Below, in pieces: positions 45,900 through 56,330 of a stretch of DNA of 64,000 bases. Position 1 is the first letter of the stretch. Each line of letters begins with the position of its first letter. Below the pieces are notes generated by a model. That model made no database searches. It saw nothing but the letters and a program-made list of their open reading frames with translations, and was not told the DNA's origin. The DNA lies in assembly GCA_007922225.1 (NCBI GenBank), contig ML679970.1, forward strand, positions 26,156,631 to 26,220,630, in the 5' to 3' direction. The position numbers and the translations under genes are program-made. This DNA is from Emydura subglobosa. Its lineage: Eukaryota; Chordata; Testudines; Chelidae.

Positions 45900-47640
45900 A
45901 TAGGGAGACATCTTTTTAAGGGATCTATTGTGGGGCGGCTGCGTAGAAATGAGTTGTGTCATCGTTCCTACCTGGGTTCCGGGATGTAGGCTGTTTTCCC
46001 TAGCTCTGAAGCATTTTGCAGCAGGTTAAGCCTCCAACAGGGAAGCCTGGCAGTGTTAATCATAGCAAAGGGAAAATTGGGAGGGAAAAATAATCGTTTT
46101 TATTTTAATTGTACACTTCAAATATTTGGTTTTCAGCCAAACTGTTTTAGTTAAATTGTCCCAACTAGTGTGATTCACCCACTTTGTTCTTTAAATGTGA
46201 TAATGGAGAAAGAGTCATTTTATGTTTTGCTAGTCTCAGTTTTGTATTTCCTCGTAACAGGGTTTTGGGTTTTTAAACAAAAATCTATATCCTTAACTGA
46301 GTAGTTGGTTAATCAGGTAGCCAACTGGCTACCAGTGATTTCAGCAGAGGAAGAGGGCGAGTCGGCATGGATTCCAACAGAAGATTCCTACAAGCAAGTG
46401 GAGGGAAGATGTTGCTTTTGACTCAGCAAACCGTACCCTAGAGGATCAAAGGCTCTGAGACTCGGGCGAACTCAGCCAAAGATTTTGGGAACTCTGAGTT
46501 TCTTCTCCTGATGTTTCTGTGGAGACTGACCTGTTTAGCTTTAATTTGTTTTCTCTATTTATATTTATGTATAACTGTGAAGATAATGTATGTGGCTTAC
46601 CAAATAGCCATGTTATGTTGCAAAAATTAAGTTGCTCATAATAATAATAATAATATATATCTTATCATAAGATGTATAAAGTTGGTACTTAATTGAATTC
46701 ATTCCTTTTGTTCTTTTTGGGACTTGACTGTGGGGAGGCTGACCCTGTGCAATCCTTGCTGAAAATCCTTAAAGACTGAATTCTGGGTCTCCAGCTGCTT
46801 TTCCATAGGAGCTGGGTTTTTAGGCACCGGAGAAGGGCAATGAAATGAACTCCAGCCCACCCAAAGGTCACAGGTGCAGGTAGTTTTCCTTACAATGTTT
46901 AAATTTAAAGATGGTGCCTGGCTCGTCCCCAAGTTAACAAGTTCTGGGGATTGAGTTTACATCATTGTACTGACACAAGAGGAGGTAGTTCAAGCGTGAC
47001 ACAGAGGCCCATTGGTGGTTCACTCTTTGTACCAGTCACTCGTCAGGCCTGACACACTCACTAAACCTCACATATGGTTATCATAATATTTACCTGAAAG
47101 GTGGCATGTTAGATATCACTGGAAGACTAATAACTCACTGATCATTCATTTTCTTGAGCGATTTATGTACAGTCAACCCCCCGAGGACTTTAGCGAGAGA
47201 TGCTGGAAATATGTGACTAAAATGTATTTAAACCAGGCACCTCGGGGGAGTTGATAAACTGTTTTTCTCCAGACAGAGGCAAGAGGCCAATGCCCCAAAC
47301 CAGGTGTGGCCAAATTCAAAGGGCTACCCATTGGTATCAGAGCTTGCAGGAAGAGACAGTTTGCATTGTAAAAATTACCAGTAGGGGAGAAGACAGCCTG
47401 GAGCCTACCCCAGGCAGCATGACATCCACACTCAGTGGGAACCAGAACTTTATCTGGGGATGCGTTTCAGAAGAATACATTTCAAAGATTGACTGGGCTA
47501 TAAAGAGAGAGGAGCAAATCCCACAGTCATCCTTCACCTGAGGAGACAAGGAAAACCAACACTGTGGCTCTATGAGGACCCTGAGTAAAAGCTAGTCAGC
47601 CATTGCTGGAAAAGGAAGATCAGGAAGGAAACTACGTCAA
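45900..47640. other. AT-rich DNA of unknown origin
   Basis: No gene was recognised. An (ATA)n run lies near 46637-46655. The block lies between the two halves of the Harbinger Myb-like gene and left of the gypsy integrase remnant, so part of it may be retroelement internal sequence. Confidence 0.4.
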
Positions 47641-47684
47641 ACAATCGGAACGGGTAAATCAAATTCTAGCACAATAACTGCTGC

Positions 47685-48252
47685 TTTATGAACTGCCATC
47701 AATATGATTGGTTCCCACTTTTACCTTTTCCTGAATTTGCTTACACAAGAAACTCCAATCACAGATCAAACTGCCAAATGCCCTTCTATGCCAATTGTGG
47801 CTGCCACCATCCATCCGTCCTGCCAGTCTCCCATGTCCCCACAGCCTCCGATTTGGTTCAAAACCTATACCACATTCAAGAGGAATTAAAAATCACGCTT
47901 AAACTCAGCCAAGGAGGACTGACCTCCATCAACAGGACCCTCCTCCCTGTCATTTGGAAACAAGGGATGGCTCTCGATTCAACACTTGGATACCTTCTCA
48001 AGGAAATTAGACCATCATTACCTTAGCCCATTCCAGATCATTCAACAGATCAACCTGGTGGCCTTTAAGCTCCAGTTACACCGTGCCATGAAAATTCATC
48101 CAGTATTCCATGTTTCCTTGTTAAAGAAATTGGCCTTGTGGACAACCCTTTTCCTGGATGCATCCAACCACCCCCACCTCCACCCTCCATCATGGTTCAG
48201 GGGCAGGGAGATATCTGGTGAGATTCTAATCTCCTCGGACGATGACTAGTGT
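47685..48252 (+). pseudogene. Ty3/gypsy integrase C-terminal remnant
   Basis: Two overlapping plus-strand frames (47688-48026 and 47986-48249, shifted relative to each other) together cover the end of a Ty3/gypsy-type integrase. The first has the 'DWFPLLPFPEFAYTRN' catalytic-core end. The second has the 'RKLDHHYLSPFQIIQQINLV' and 'IHPVFHVSLLKKL' C-terminal module. A frameshift between them disables it. The 3' LTR follows directly. Upstream gag, protease and RT are not recognisable. Confidence 0.8.
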
Positions 48253-48296
48253 ACCTAATAGACTGGGAAATTGTATGGCCCCATCGATTGGGGGAG

Positions 48297-48690
48297 TGAC
48301 GTGAGGCGATGAGTCATCCCTGAACTAGAGCCTGATTAAGCCACATACAGTGTTGAGTCATTCTTGTGCTAGGCTCCAGCCAATCCACAAGCCAGGAGCT
48401 GGTCTGGTGACTCTCAGAGCAGGTATAAAACCCTCCCAGGAGAAACAGCAGCTCAGTCTGCCCGGTGTCACGTCATGGCTTGGAACTCTCCCCTGGCAGA
48501 GAGTGGTGACAGACTCCACAGGCCTTCGCATGCTCCAGAACTGCTCCAGTCCTGCTTCTGGCTCCTGACTCCAGCTCTGACCACTGGCTTTAGTTCCTGG
48601 CCTGACTGCTACCATACCAACCACTAGACCCATTCATCTCAGTTGCTGACACCAGCAGCAGCTGAGCTCTCTGTGGCTTTGTTACCTCAG
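48297..48690 (+). mobile_element. Probable 3' LTR of the gypsy element
   Basis: A purine run 'cgattgggggag' precedes tgacgtgagg, consistent with a polypurine tract and an LTR starting TG. A TATA-like tataaaa lies at 48425-48431. The LTR appears to end near 'ggctttgttacctca'. The matching 5' LTR was not found, so the edges are approximate. Confidence 0.55.
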
Positions 48691-49039
48691 GAGTGAAATA
48701 TCAACGAAAGCCACCTCTGCCTGTGGGACGGAGGGTCAGCATTCAGTGCCACTGCCCTATACCTGTACCCATCGAGTAGGGACTGAAATGTGACTGTTTT
48801 ATGCAACCAAAATTCCTTCCCCTCCACTCGCCTCTGGTGGCACAGAGGGGGCTGGAGAGGCGCTTGCAGGGGCATTGTGCAGAAGTGTTCCAAAGCTGAC
48901 GTGGCAACAAGCCTGTCTTATTACGAGTTTTTATGGGAATCGGGCAAGGGAGTTTTGAAACTTATCTTTCTCTTTCCATTGTGACTGCAAAGCCAGTGAT
49001 GCATCTGTCTTTCTATCAGCAGCTGCTGCCGTTCTGGAC

Positions 49040-49300
49040 TTGAGGGGTGCCCCCTCCGCACCTGCAGAACGCCTGAGCCCGAGAAGGAGCGGAAAGAGCA
49101 GCGCTAGGGAGGACTTGTTCAGCAAGATCCTGCAAGCCAGCGCTGTACTGGACCATGAACTAAAGGCCCGGAGGTGCCAACACGACAGACATGGAAAAGG
49201 AGAGAGGGGACGGGAGAAGCACAAGGACATAATGAGTCTTCTCAGGCAGCAAGCCCAGATCCAGCAGACCTTGTTGATCTACAGTCCGAAAATCCCAGAC
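49040..49300 (+). pseudogene. Harbinger Myb-like protein, C-terminal remnant
   Basis: The frame includes 'REDLFSKILQASAVLDHELK' followed by an Arg/Lys/Glu-rich helix and 'DIMSLLRQQAQIQQTLL'. This is the usual C-terminal coiled-coil of Harbinger Myb-like proteins (EDMF...L...S..D.EL). It lies on the same strand as the N-terminal half at 45.4 kb. Confidence 0.6.
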
Positions 49301-49872
49301 TCCTCACCCCAGCAGTCCTTGGAGAACTCTGTGCTAGCTTCTCCCAGTGCCGCCCCAACATACCACGTGGAATCACAGGCCACATCCTTACTCCTACCAC
49401 TCCAGGCCAGCAAGGGAAATCGCTCCCTTCACATAACTGACCCAGGAGAACCACAGCTGGTGTATGTGTACCACAGCGGGCTGCTTTTGTGCACTGAAAT
49501 GGACAGAACTATTTGCTGCCTTTTCAATTTCAAAGTCCGATCCCACGAATTTATGTTTAAAGTTTGCATGGCGATGCCTGTCTTTTTGCACAAGGTTTTT
49601 CTGCAGTGTGTTTGCCACTCAAATGTCTATTTATGGAGAATAAAATTCTCTTGATTAGTTCACAGCACGTACTGCAGAAAGCATAGTGGTACTCACAGCA
49701 CACAGTACTTGTAAATGTGCAGCAAGCACCGCAGAACTCATAGGCTCAGGAAACCAGTCACGTTTATAGACGTTCAGCAAGCACTGCACAGTTCCCAGCA
49801 GCACCCATAGCTCCTGGCCCAGCACAGAACACTACTGTGGCTGACCGTTCAAGTGCTCTTTCAAAGTTTCCC

Positions 49873-50523
49873 TCAACCACCTCGTTCCACATGGAGTTTG
49901 TGTAGTGGCCCTCGTGTCTCCCCGCCTTCCCCTCCCCCCCCCGGCTGCAGCTTTTCCCCCTTTGTCTCACAGATATTATGCAGATCACAGCTGGCAGCTA
50001 CAACCACAGGGATATTTTTCTCCCTGAGATCCAGTCTCGTGAATAAACACCACCAACGTCCCGTCAATCTACCAAAAGCACATTCAATGGTTGTTCTGCA
50101 TCTGCTGAGCTAGCAGCTGAATCTATCCATGGTGTTGGTGAGGTGGCTGGTGTACACTGGGTAGGCTGGGTCCCCCCAAATCATCATTGGCATTTCCATA
50201 TCACCCATAGCAATTCCCTGGTCAGGACAGAAGGTCCCTGCTTGCAGCTTTCTGAACAGGCCTGTGTTCTTAAAGATGCCAGCATCATGCACTTTCCCTG
50301 ACCAGCCCACCATGGTATCAGTGAGGTGTCCCTGGTGCTCCACCAACTCTTGCATAACCATGGAAGTAGCCCTCTCTGTTGATATCCTCTGAGGCAAGGT
50401 AGGCTGGGGCCAAAACAGGGATATGCGTGTGTCCGTCATGCCACCATAGTGCGGGAAGCCCATTGCTGCAAATCCAGCTGTTTTGTCCTGCATGTCACAG
50501 CCTTGTGCTGCCATACAGCACAA
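49873..50523 (-). pseudogene. Harbinger (PIF) DDE nuclease remnant
   Basis: Minus-strand frame 50523-50110 contains 'LVEHQGHLTDTMVGWSGKVHDAGIF', shortened here as the motif H-x-G-x-x-x-D-x-x-x-GW-x-G-x-x-HD, then 'GDMEMPMMIWGDPAYPV' with the second catalytic-site region (GD-x-AYP). After one in-frame stop near 50110 the same frame continues with 'ECAFGRLTGRWWCLFTRLD' and 'VVVAASCDLHNICETKGE'. This is HARBI1-like. It is convergent to the Myb-like ORF, the normal Harbinger arrangement. The N-terminus is lost to frameshifts. Confidence 0.85.
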
Positions 50524-50904
50524 TGCCCTTGGGGAAATTTTCCAAATGTGCCGTGGGATAGAAGCAACTCACCCAGGGGACTCTGGGAGATGGGGTACAG
50601 TTCCCAGTATGCCCCTTCTTTACCTGCCGATGCGTTTCTGTGTGATGGGGTGGGGCTGAGTGGGCCCATAGCAGCTCATCAACCCCTGCTGGCTGAGGCC
50701 ATGTCTACACTACAAACATGGGTTGACGCAAGTCACATCCGTGGACAGCTGCCAAAGTACGCATACTGCTTGTGTGCGTGCACATTTGGCTGCCTGTGGT
50801 GCACTGCACTTTGCACTGGCACCCGCCCTCCCGGCGTGTGCGTGCAGCTCCAACACAAGCAGCCAAACGTTCTGCAGGATGGGTTCTAGGCCTGCCACTA
50901 GTCA

Positions 50905-51095
50905 GCATTTGTAATCAATAGTCTGGAAGGAAATATTAGCTCAGGGCTGGTCAAGCGTGCCCGCGGCACACAGATTGGTGGAGCAGTAAATAATGCTAGG
51001 GACAGGGCCATCATACAGAGCAACCTGGATCATGCGGCATGCTGGGCTGGTTTGGATAACATGCATTTGAAACAGCCTTGTGCCAGGTCATAGAG
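50905..51095 (+). repeat. CR1 reverse-transcriptase fragment
   Basis: 'cacacagattggtggagcag', 'taaataatgctagggacagg' and 'catacagagcaacctggatc' encode the region just after the RT catalytic motif (IGGAV-NN--DR-IIQ--LD). It is degraded and short. Confidence 0.7.
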
Positions 51096-51324
51096 CTATG
51101 GCCAAAGAACATCGGTTCCGTTTATGAGATGGGGACTATAGCCTGAAACGTCCTATGTCCTGTGATGCATGCACTGGTGGGCCTGAGGGTCAGCGTGAGT
51201 GCAGGCGTGTGCAAAGGGGACCAGGCATGCCTGGGAAATGAGGTTGTGAGTGTGCAAATGGGCGGGGGGGGCATGAGCGTGAGAAATGGACATACTGGCA
51301 TTTCACCTGTCCCTCTTCCCCCAG
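51096..51324. other. Intron upstream of the GAL3ST3 start-codon exon
   Basis: Non-coding. It ends in a good acceptor, 'ctgtccctcttcccccag' at 51324. Confidence 0.6.
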
Positions 51325-51427
51325 GCTTCCCCGGCGTGAGGCTGGCCCTGCTGCCAACCCAGTGGCTCCATGACGAGGGAGGTGCCTTGCTGGATGGTGC
51401 CCAGGTAGGGGGGAGCCAGCACCCACC
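51325..51427 (+). other. GAL3ST3: GAL3ST3 5' UTR part of the start exon
   Basis: The segment between the polypyrimidine/AG acceptor (51323-51324) and the start codon is taken as 5' UTR, which implies at least one upstream non-coding exon. An internal 'cccag|gtaggg' at 51404 resembles a donor, but only 24 bases would remain before the ATG, so it cannot be used with this start. Confidence 0.55.
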
Positions 51428-53108
51428 ATGCCTTACGCCCTCCCTCTGCACTGCGCGCTCAAGATGATGTCCCGCAAGAAGGCCCTGCTGTTGCTGCTGC
51501 TGGTGCTCAGCACCCTGAGCCTGCTCATCCACCAGAGCGCCCACCTCAGCTGGTACGGAGCAAGAGCAAGGGGAGGGGTTGGGCTAGAGGGTTGGGGTTA
51601 GGCAGGATTGGGGCTATGAGAAGGGGTGGAGCTCAGAGGGGGTAGAGCTAGAGGATGGGGAAGGAGGCAAGTTGGGGCTCTGGGGACAGGGCTAGGGAAT
51701 GGGGGTAGGAGGGTGGGAGTGGGGCATGGATCACGGGGCAGGGTGGGATGGTATGGGGCGCAGCTAGTGGGTATGGGGCTAGGGATGGGGGCAGATGGGG
51801 CTAGGGCCTGGGAGGGTGCAAGGGGGCATGTGGGGCTGGGACATAGGGATGGAGTGGATGGGCCCACTGGGCTGATCAGGGCAGGCTATGCCCCTCGCTC
51901 TGACCCCCACTGTCCCCAGCAGGTCCCCCAAGCCTTCCTCCCCGGGCTGCCCCCCAGCTTCGTCGTCCCGCCCCAAGCACACCTCGGTGGCCTTCCTGAA
52001 GACCCACAAGACAGCAGGCACCACCGTGCAGAACATCCTTTTCCGCTTTGCCGAGCAGCACAATGTGACGGTGGCGCTGCCCCACCACGCCTGCGACCAC
52101 CAGTTCTGCTACCCCCGCAACTTCTCCGCCCGCTTCGTGCACCCGCACACCCTGCCCCCCCACATCATCGCCAACCACCTGCGCTTCCAGCGCCACGAGC
52201 TGCGCCGCCTCATGCCCAACGACACGCTCTACGTCACCATCCTGCGGGAGCCCGTCGCCATGTTCGAGTCGCTCTTCACCTACTACAACCAGTACTGCCC
52301 CAGCTTTCGGCGCGTGCCCAACGGCTCCATGGAAGCCTTCCTGGCCAACCCATTGGCCTTCTACCGCCCCCAAGAGAAGTTCTCCATGTACGCCCACAAC
52401 ATCCTGCTCTACGACCTGGGGGGGGACAACGACCACAGCCCCGCTGACCCCGCCTACCTGCCTAGCTTCATCCGCCAGATGGAGGAGGTCTTCTCGCTGG
52501 TGATGATCGCCGAGCACTTCGACGAGTCGCTGGTGCTGCTGCGCCGCCTGCTCTCCTGGGATCTGGAGGACGTGCTCTACGTCAAGCTGAACATGCGCGG
52601 CCCCCGCTCCAAGGGCAACGGCAGCTCAGAAGCGCTGGCCGCCCGCATCCGCACCTGGAACGCGCTGGACGCCCAGCTCTACGACCACTTCAACGCCACC
52701 TTCTGGCGCAAGATGGCCCAGGTGGGGCGGGAGTGCGTGGCGGAGGAGGTGCGGGCGCTGCGCCGGGCCCGCGACCAGCTGGTGCGCCGCTGCTTCGGGG
52801 GGCTGCCCCAGCTGCGCCCCGCCACGCAGATCAAGAACAAGGAGTTGCGGCCCTGGCAGCCCAGCTCCAAGGTGGACATCGTGGGCTACGACCTGCCCCT
52901 GGCCGTGCCTGGCTCTGGCGCCCCCCCTGACGAGCGCTGCCTCAAGCTGGCCATGCCCGAGGTGCAGTATTCCCGCTACATGCTGCGCAAGCAGAGCCTG
53001 CGTACCCGCCGCAGGGCTGTGCCCCACCGCCCGCTGCCCCCCCGGGGCGTCCCGCGCCCGGCCAGGGGCCTCCCGCTCCGCCACCCCACCGTGCCCAAGG
53101 TGGCCTGA
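51428..53108 (+). CDS. GAL3ST3: GAL3ST3, galactose-3-O-sulfotransferase 3, complete, two coding exons
   Basis: This Golgi type II membrane enzyme transfers sulfate from PAPS to the 3-OH of galactose in N-acetyllactosamine-type N-glycans and core-2 O-glycans. Exons 51428-51552 and 51923-53108 join in phase 2 to give 436 residues (human about 431). Features: a short cytosolic tail ending MMSRKK; a signal anchor at about residues 19-36 (ALLLLLLVLSTLSLLI); a stem; the 5' PAPS-binding loop 'LKTHKTAGTT' at about 67-76; the 3' phosphate motif 'TILREPVAMFES' at about 147-158; several N-glycosylation sequons (NVT, NFS, NDT, NAT); and a conserved 'LKLAMPEVQYS' near the C-terminus. The ATG at 51428 (cacccaccATG) is chosen over 51464 because the human protein has a similar extension before MMSR. 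The last exon is CpG-rich. The acceptor is a tandem cagcag. Its position two genes from PACS1 agrees with human. Confidence 0.96.
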
Positions 53109-54504
53109 ACAGTGGCTGGGAGCATGGCCCAGACTGGAGACTCGCACCTGGGCGTGGGGCTGTGCAGGGATCGAGGACCCGGCTTGCTGTGCCGGCCTAG
53201 CTGGCCACTCCATACCCTCAGGTTAGCCATGGGGAGATCCCTTTGCTGATCCCCTTCTCCCTCCCCGTGACAGTCCTCGTCCTGCACAACAGCCCCACTC
53301 CTTCCCTACATCCCCTGCCCCCCGGGTCCAAACTGAATTCCACCAGGGCCCAGCCTAGCACTGCTGGGAAGCTGCCCCTCCCCACTTCCTGAGCCTGCTT
53401 CAGGTCCATTTTGGCAGGTTCTGGATGGTTTGCACGTGACCTGGATTTAGAAATCTGCCCATCGCAACCTTGGGTCTGGGTCACTGGGGAGCCCTGGAGG
53501 GATGCCCAGCAGCTCAGCATGGAGCCGCAGTGCACCTGGTCTGCGGCCAAGATGGTGGTCCCTCCCAACCCCAGCCTCTTCCCCCTAGTGCTCCCGCCAG
53601 CACTGGCCCACACCTCTCTGGCCCATGCCTGCCTAGCACCCCCACTCAGCTGGGGACATAGCATTGCATGGGAGACATGGGGCCCAGCTGAACCTTGGGG
53701 AGGCAGGACTCAAACCCCTGCCCCAGGCAACAGGGCAGGGCCCCACACACTAAGACGTGCAGCAGGGGGTGCAGGAGAGAACTGCCCAGGCACACACTAC
53801 CACCCACAGACACCCCCCATCATTCGCAGAGCTCACACCCTCCGCACCACATGTGCGGCACCCATCCTATTTGTCACACACAATCCTCCCCATCAATTTC
53901 CACCCCCAGATGCTTTTACCCACATACACACAATCACTCACAGCTGTCCCCTGTGCAATCACACACACACACCTTGCCACTGTGCCACACTGGTGTGGCA
54001 AGGTGACAGTGTCCCAACTGGGTGTGACTCCCTCCCCGGGATCCCATGTGGGCACCGCCTGGGCCCTCTCCTGCCCTGTGAGCCATTCCCTGGGGGGTGC
54101 TGGGTAATGGGCGTCATGCCCTGTGAAGTAGTTCACTATTGAGAGTGCCAGTTTCGGGTCAGATTGTCAGAAAACAGGGCAGACACCCTACACTGGTGGT
54201 ATAGCCTCTAATTAGATCTCACCAAGCCAATAACAAATGTGCATTCCTGGATCACGCTGTTAGTTTTATCATGGAGTCACAAACAGTCGCCTTAGGCGAC
54301 TTAGTCGGCTCTCCAGCACATCTTGCCACCCAGACAAACTAGACTTTGCGATGGAAGGTTAATAGAACCAAAAAGCACCTCACATTAGGTTACTCCCAAT
54401 CCCACAGGCTCTGTCACTTACCCGGGACCCATGGATACTCTCAATCGTATACCAAAAACAATGCTGGCAGCCAATTTCTCTAGTCAACTACCTAAAGGTT
54501 TATT
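53109..54504. other. GAL3ST3 3' flank
   Basis: This presumably contains the 3' UTR, but no AATAAA was found within it, so the transcript end is unknown. From about 54000 the sequence becomes repeat-like ('gtgactccctccccgggatc' onwards) and may be part of a long-terminal-repeat type element interrupted at 54505. Confidence 0.4.
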
Positions 54505-55427
54505 AGCTAGGGGCTGGCTACACTACAGTTAGTCTGACATAAAGCAGCTTATGTCGACCTGATTATGTCCATGTCTGCTGTACAGCCTTGTTCCTGCTGA
54601 TATAAGTGCCCTACCACACCAGCATAACTTCACTTCCACAAGAGGCACAGGGCTTATGTCCCTGTAGTTAGGGCCACACAGACACTGCCCTGACATTGGC
54701 TGTCTTGTCAATTTCACAGCTGGAGAAATTGAAATTGACCAAAAAAACCAGGCAGCTGGAGTCCAGCTGCCCTGGCTCTCCTGGAGAGTGGGGGTGGCTG
54801 GACCCTGCTCTGCCTTGGGAGCCCCCTTGAGAAGCTCAGGCAGCTTTGGACCTGCCCCCGCACCTGGGAGCTGGAGCGAGACACCTGGGCTGTTTTGGAC
54901 CCCTCCTCTGCTGGCTGGGAGCCGGAGCAAAAAGCCTGGGTGGCTTCGGGTCCTGCTCCCAGCTGGGAGCCTGGGGAGAAGCCTGGGCAGCCCTCCCCCT
55001 TGTTCCCCACCAGGATCTGGCAGTGGAGCAGACAGGCGGGGAGGGGGGGTGTCAAGTAGTCAGCACTGCTGGACCCTGCTCCCTGGGGGCAAGAAGCCCT
55101 GGGTGGCTTCCCCCGGCTCCTGGCATGGAATGGGGAGAGGAGAAAGGCCAGCAGCTTCCTCTGCTCCCTGTAGGGGATGGGGAGCCAGGGGATGGGTGGG
55201 GGGAGGGTTGGGCAACCGTCCGGGATCCTGTGGGGCAGAGAACGGGCTCTCAGCCCTCCCCCGCCCCCAGTGTCCTCTGTAGGTTGGTGGAAATGCTGTC
55301 AGTGAGAATGTGCATCGCTGACCCAAGGAGGGTAGCGTGGACAGGAACCATCACGGTAATCACAGCAGTGGCTGTAAGTCGATCGAATATCGGTTGATTT
55401 ACATTTCTAGGGTAGACATACCCTAAA
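54505..55427. mobile_element. Non-autonomous hAT-like transposon
   Basis: The left end 'ggggctggctacactacagt' and the right end, in reverse complement 'agggtatgtctaccctagaa', are imperfect inverted termini of the 'agggtatgtctacactac' type common in reptilian hAT elements. GC-rich filler lies between them, with a repeated 'ctgggagccggagcaaaaag'-like unit near 54850-54990. No transposase was seen. The left end of a similar element appears at 50697 ('ggccatgtctacactacaaa'). Confidence 0.55.
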
Positions 55428-56330
55428 GAAATTAAATGAGAGTTACTGAGAGGTTAAAGCAGGTAAAATACATTAGCAGGTGAGTCCAAGTTTTTAAGTC
55501 CAGGGTGGTAGCAGGGATGTAAAAATCTGCTAGTTTTCGATAAGTCTCTCAGGGTTACCCAGCATAACTGTGGAGATCTCTGTCTTGTATCTGGAACGCT
55601 CCCTGAAAGTGTCCAAACAGCTCAGAGATACAGGATTGTTCCCTGGATTCATTCTTACAGCTCTTTTCCCCAGAAAGCAACCTGACCATTGTTTCCATCG
55701 CAGCATGGGCTTTTCGTCTCCAGAAGCAGACTGGGCCTGTGGATTTCCCATTGCTGATCACAATGACCCATGCTTTGAAGTGAGCATGCCGAGGCTTCAA
55801 TCCCATTTGATGGGCAATCCAATTGCAGAGCAATACACAAGAAGTTTAAGTTACACAATCCAAACAACCTTTCATTAGTTTTCATGAAGATTTCACATCA
55901 AGGCCATTCACATTTTCACACACTTTAATCTAGGGTTAATTAAGTACAGGGGTATAGGTAATGTAAATCGATAGCAATCAACAGGTTACAGATAAGTGAA
56001 GACAATATCATTCATGTTTCCTTTGAACTAAATTAGCACTCCAGTGAATTGGCACACTTAACATCCTTTGATACACAAGTTATTGGCCTATTGCTCTGAC
56101 CTGAGCTGGCCTGTCAGCATCACAGTGGATTCCCAGGAACCTAGGACCCTGATCCTGAACAACTGTCAGGGGGATGGGACCCTGCCCCCAATAAAGGACT
56201 CTATGAGGTGCCTGGTCTGCTCTGGTGTCTGTGGCTCACAGGGGGCAGGTGGGAGGTTCTGGGGGGGCTCTCCACAGTTATTTCCCCACAGGTACCACAG
56301 GGTGTGAACCCTGACCCTCAGCAGACATGA
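55428..56330. other. AT-richer block, possible LTR retroelement remnant
   Basis: The sequence on both sides of the hAT-like element has similar composition and reads as one interrupted block. I recall closely similar high-copy sequence in turtles but cannot prove it from this window. An isolated AATAAA near 56189 has no gene on this strand just upstream. Confidence 0.35.

Noticed and set aside
51399..51410. Splice donor-like cccag|gtaggg before the GAL3ST3 start codon
   Set aside because: Using it would leave a 24-base gap to the ATG, too short for an intron, and the start exon would lose its acceptor.
51626..52447. 273-codon plus-strand frame overlapping GAL3ST3 exon 2
   Set aside because: It is an out-of-frame shadow of the GAL3ST3 coding exon extended through its intron.
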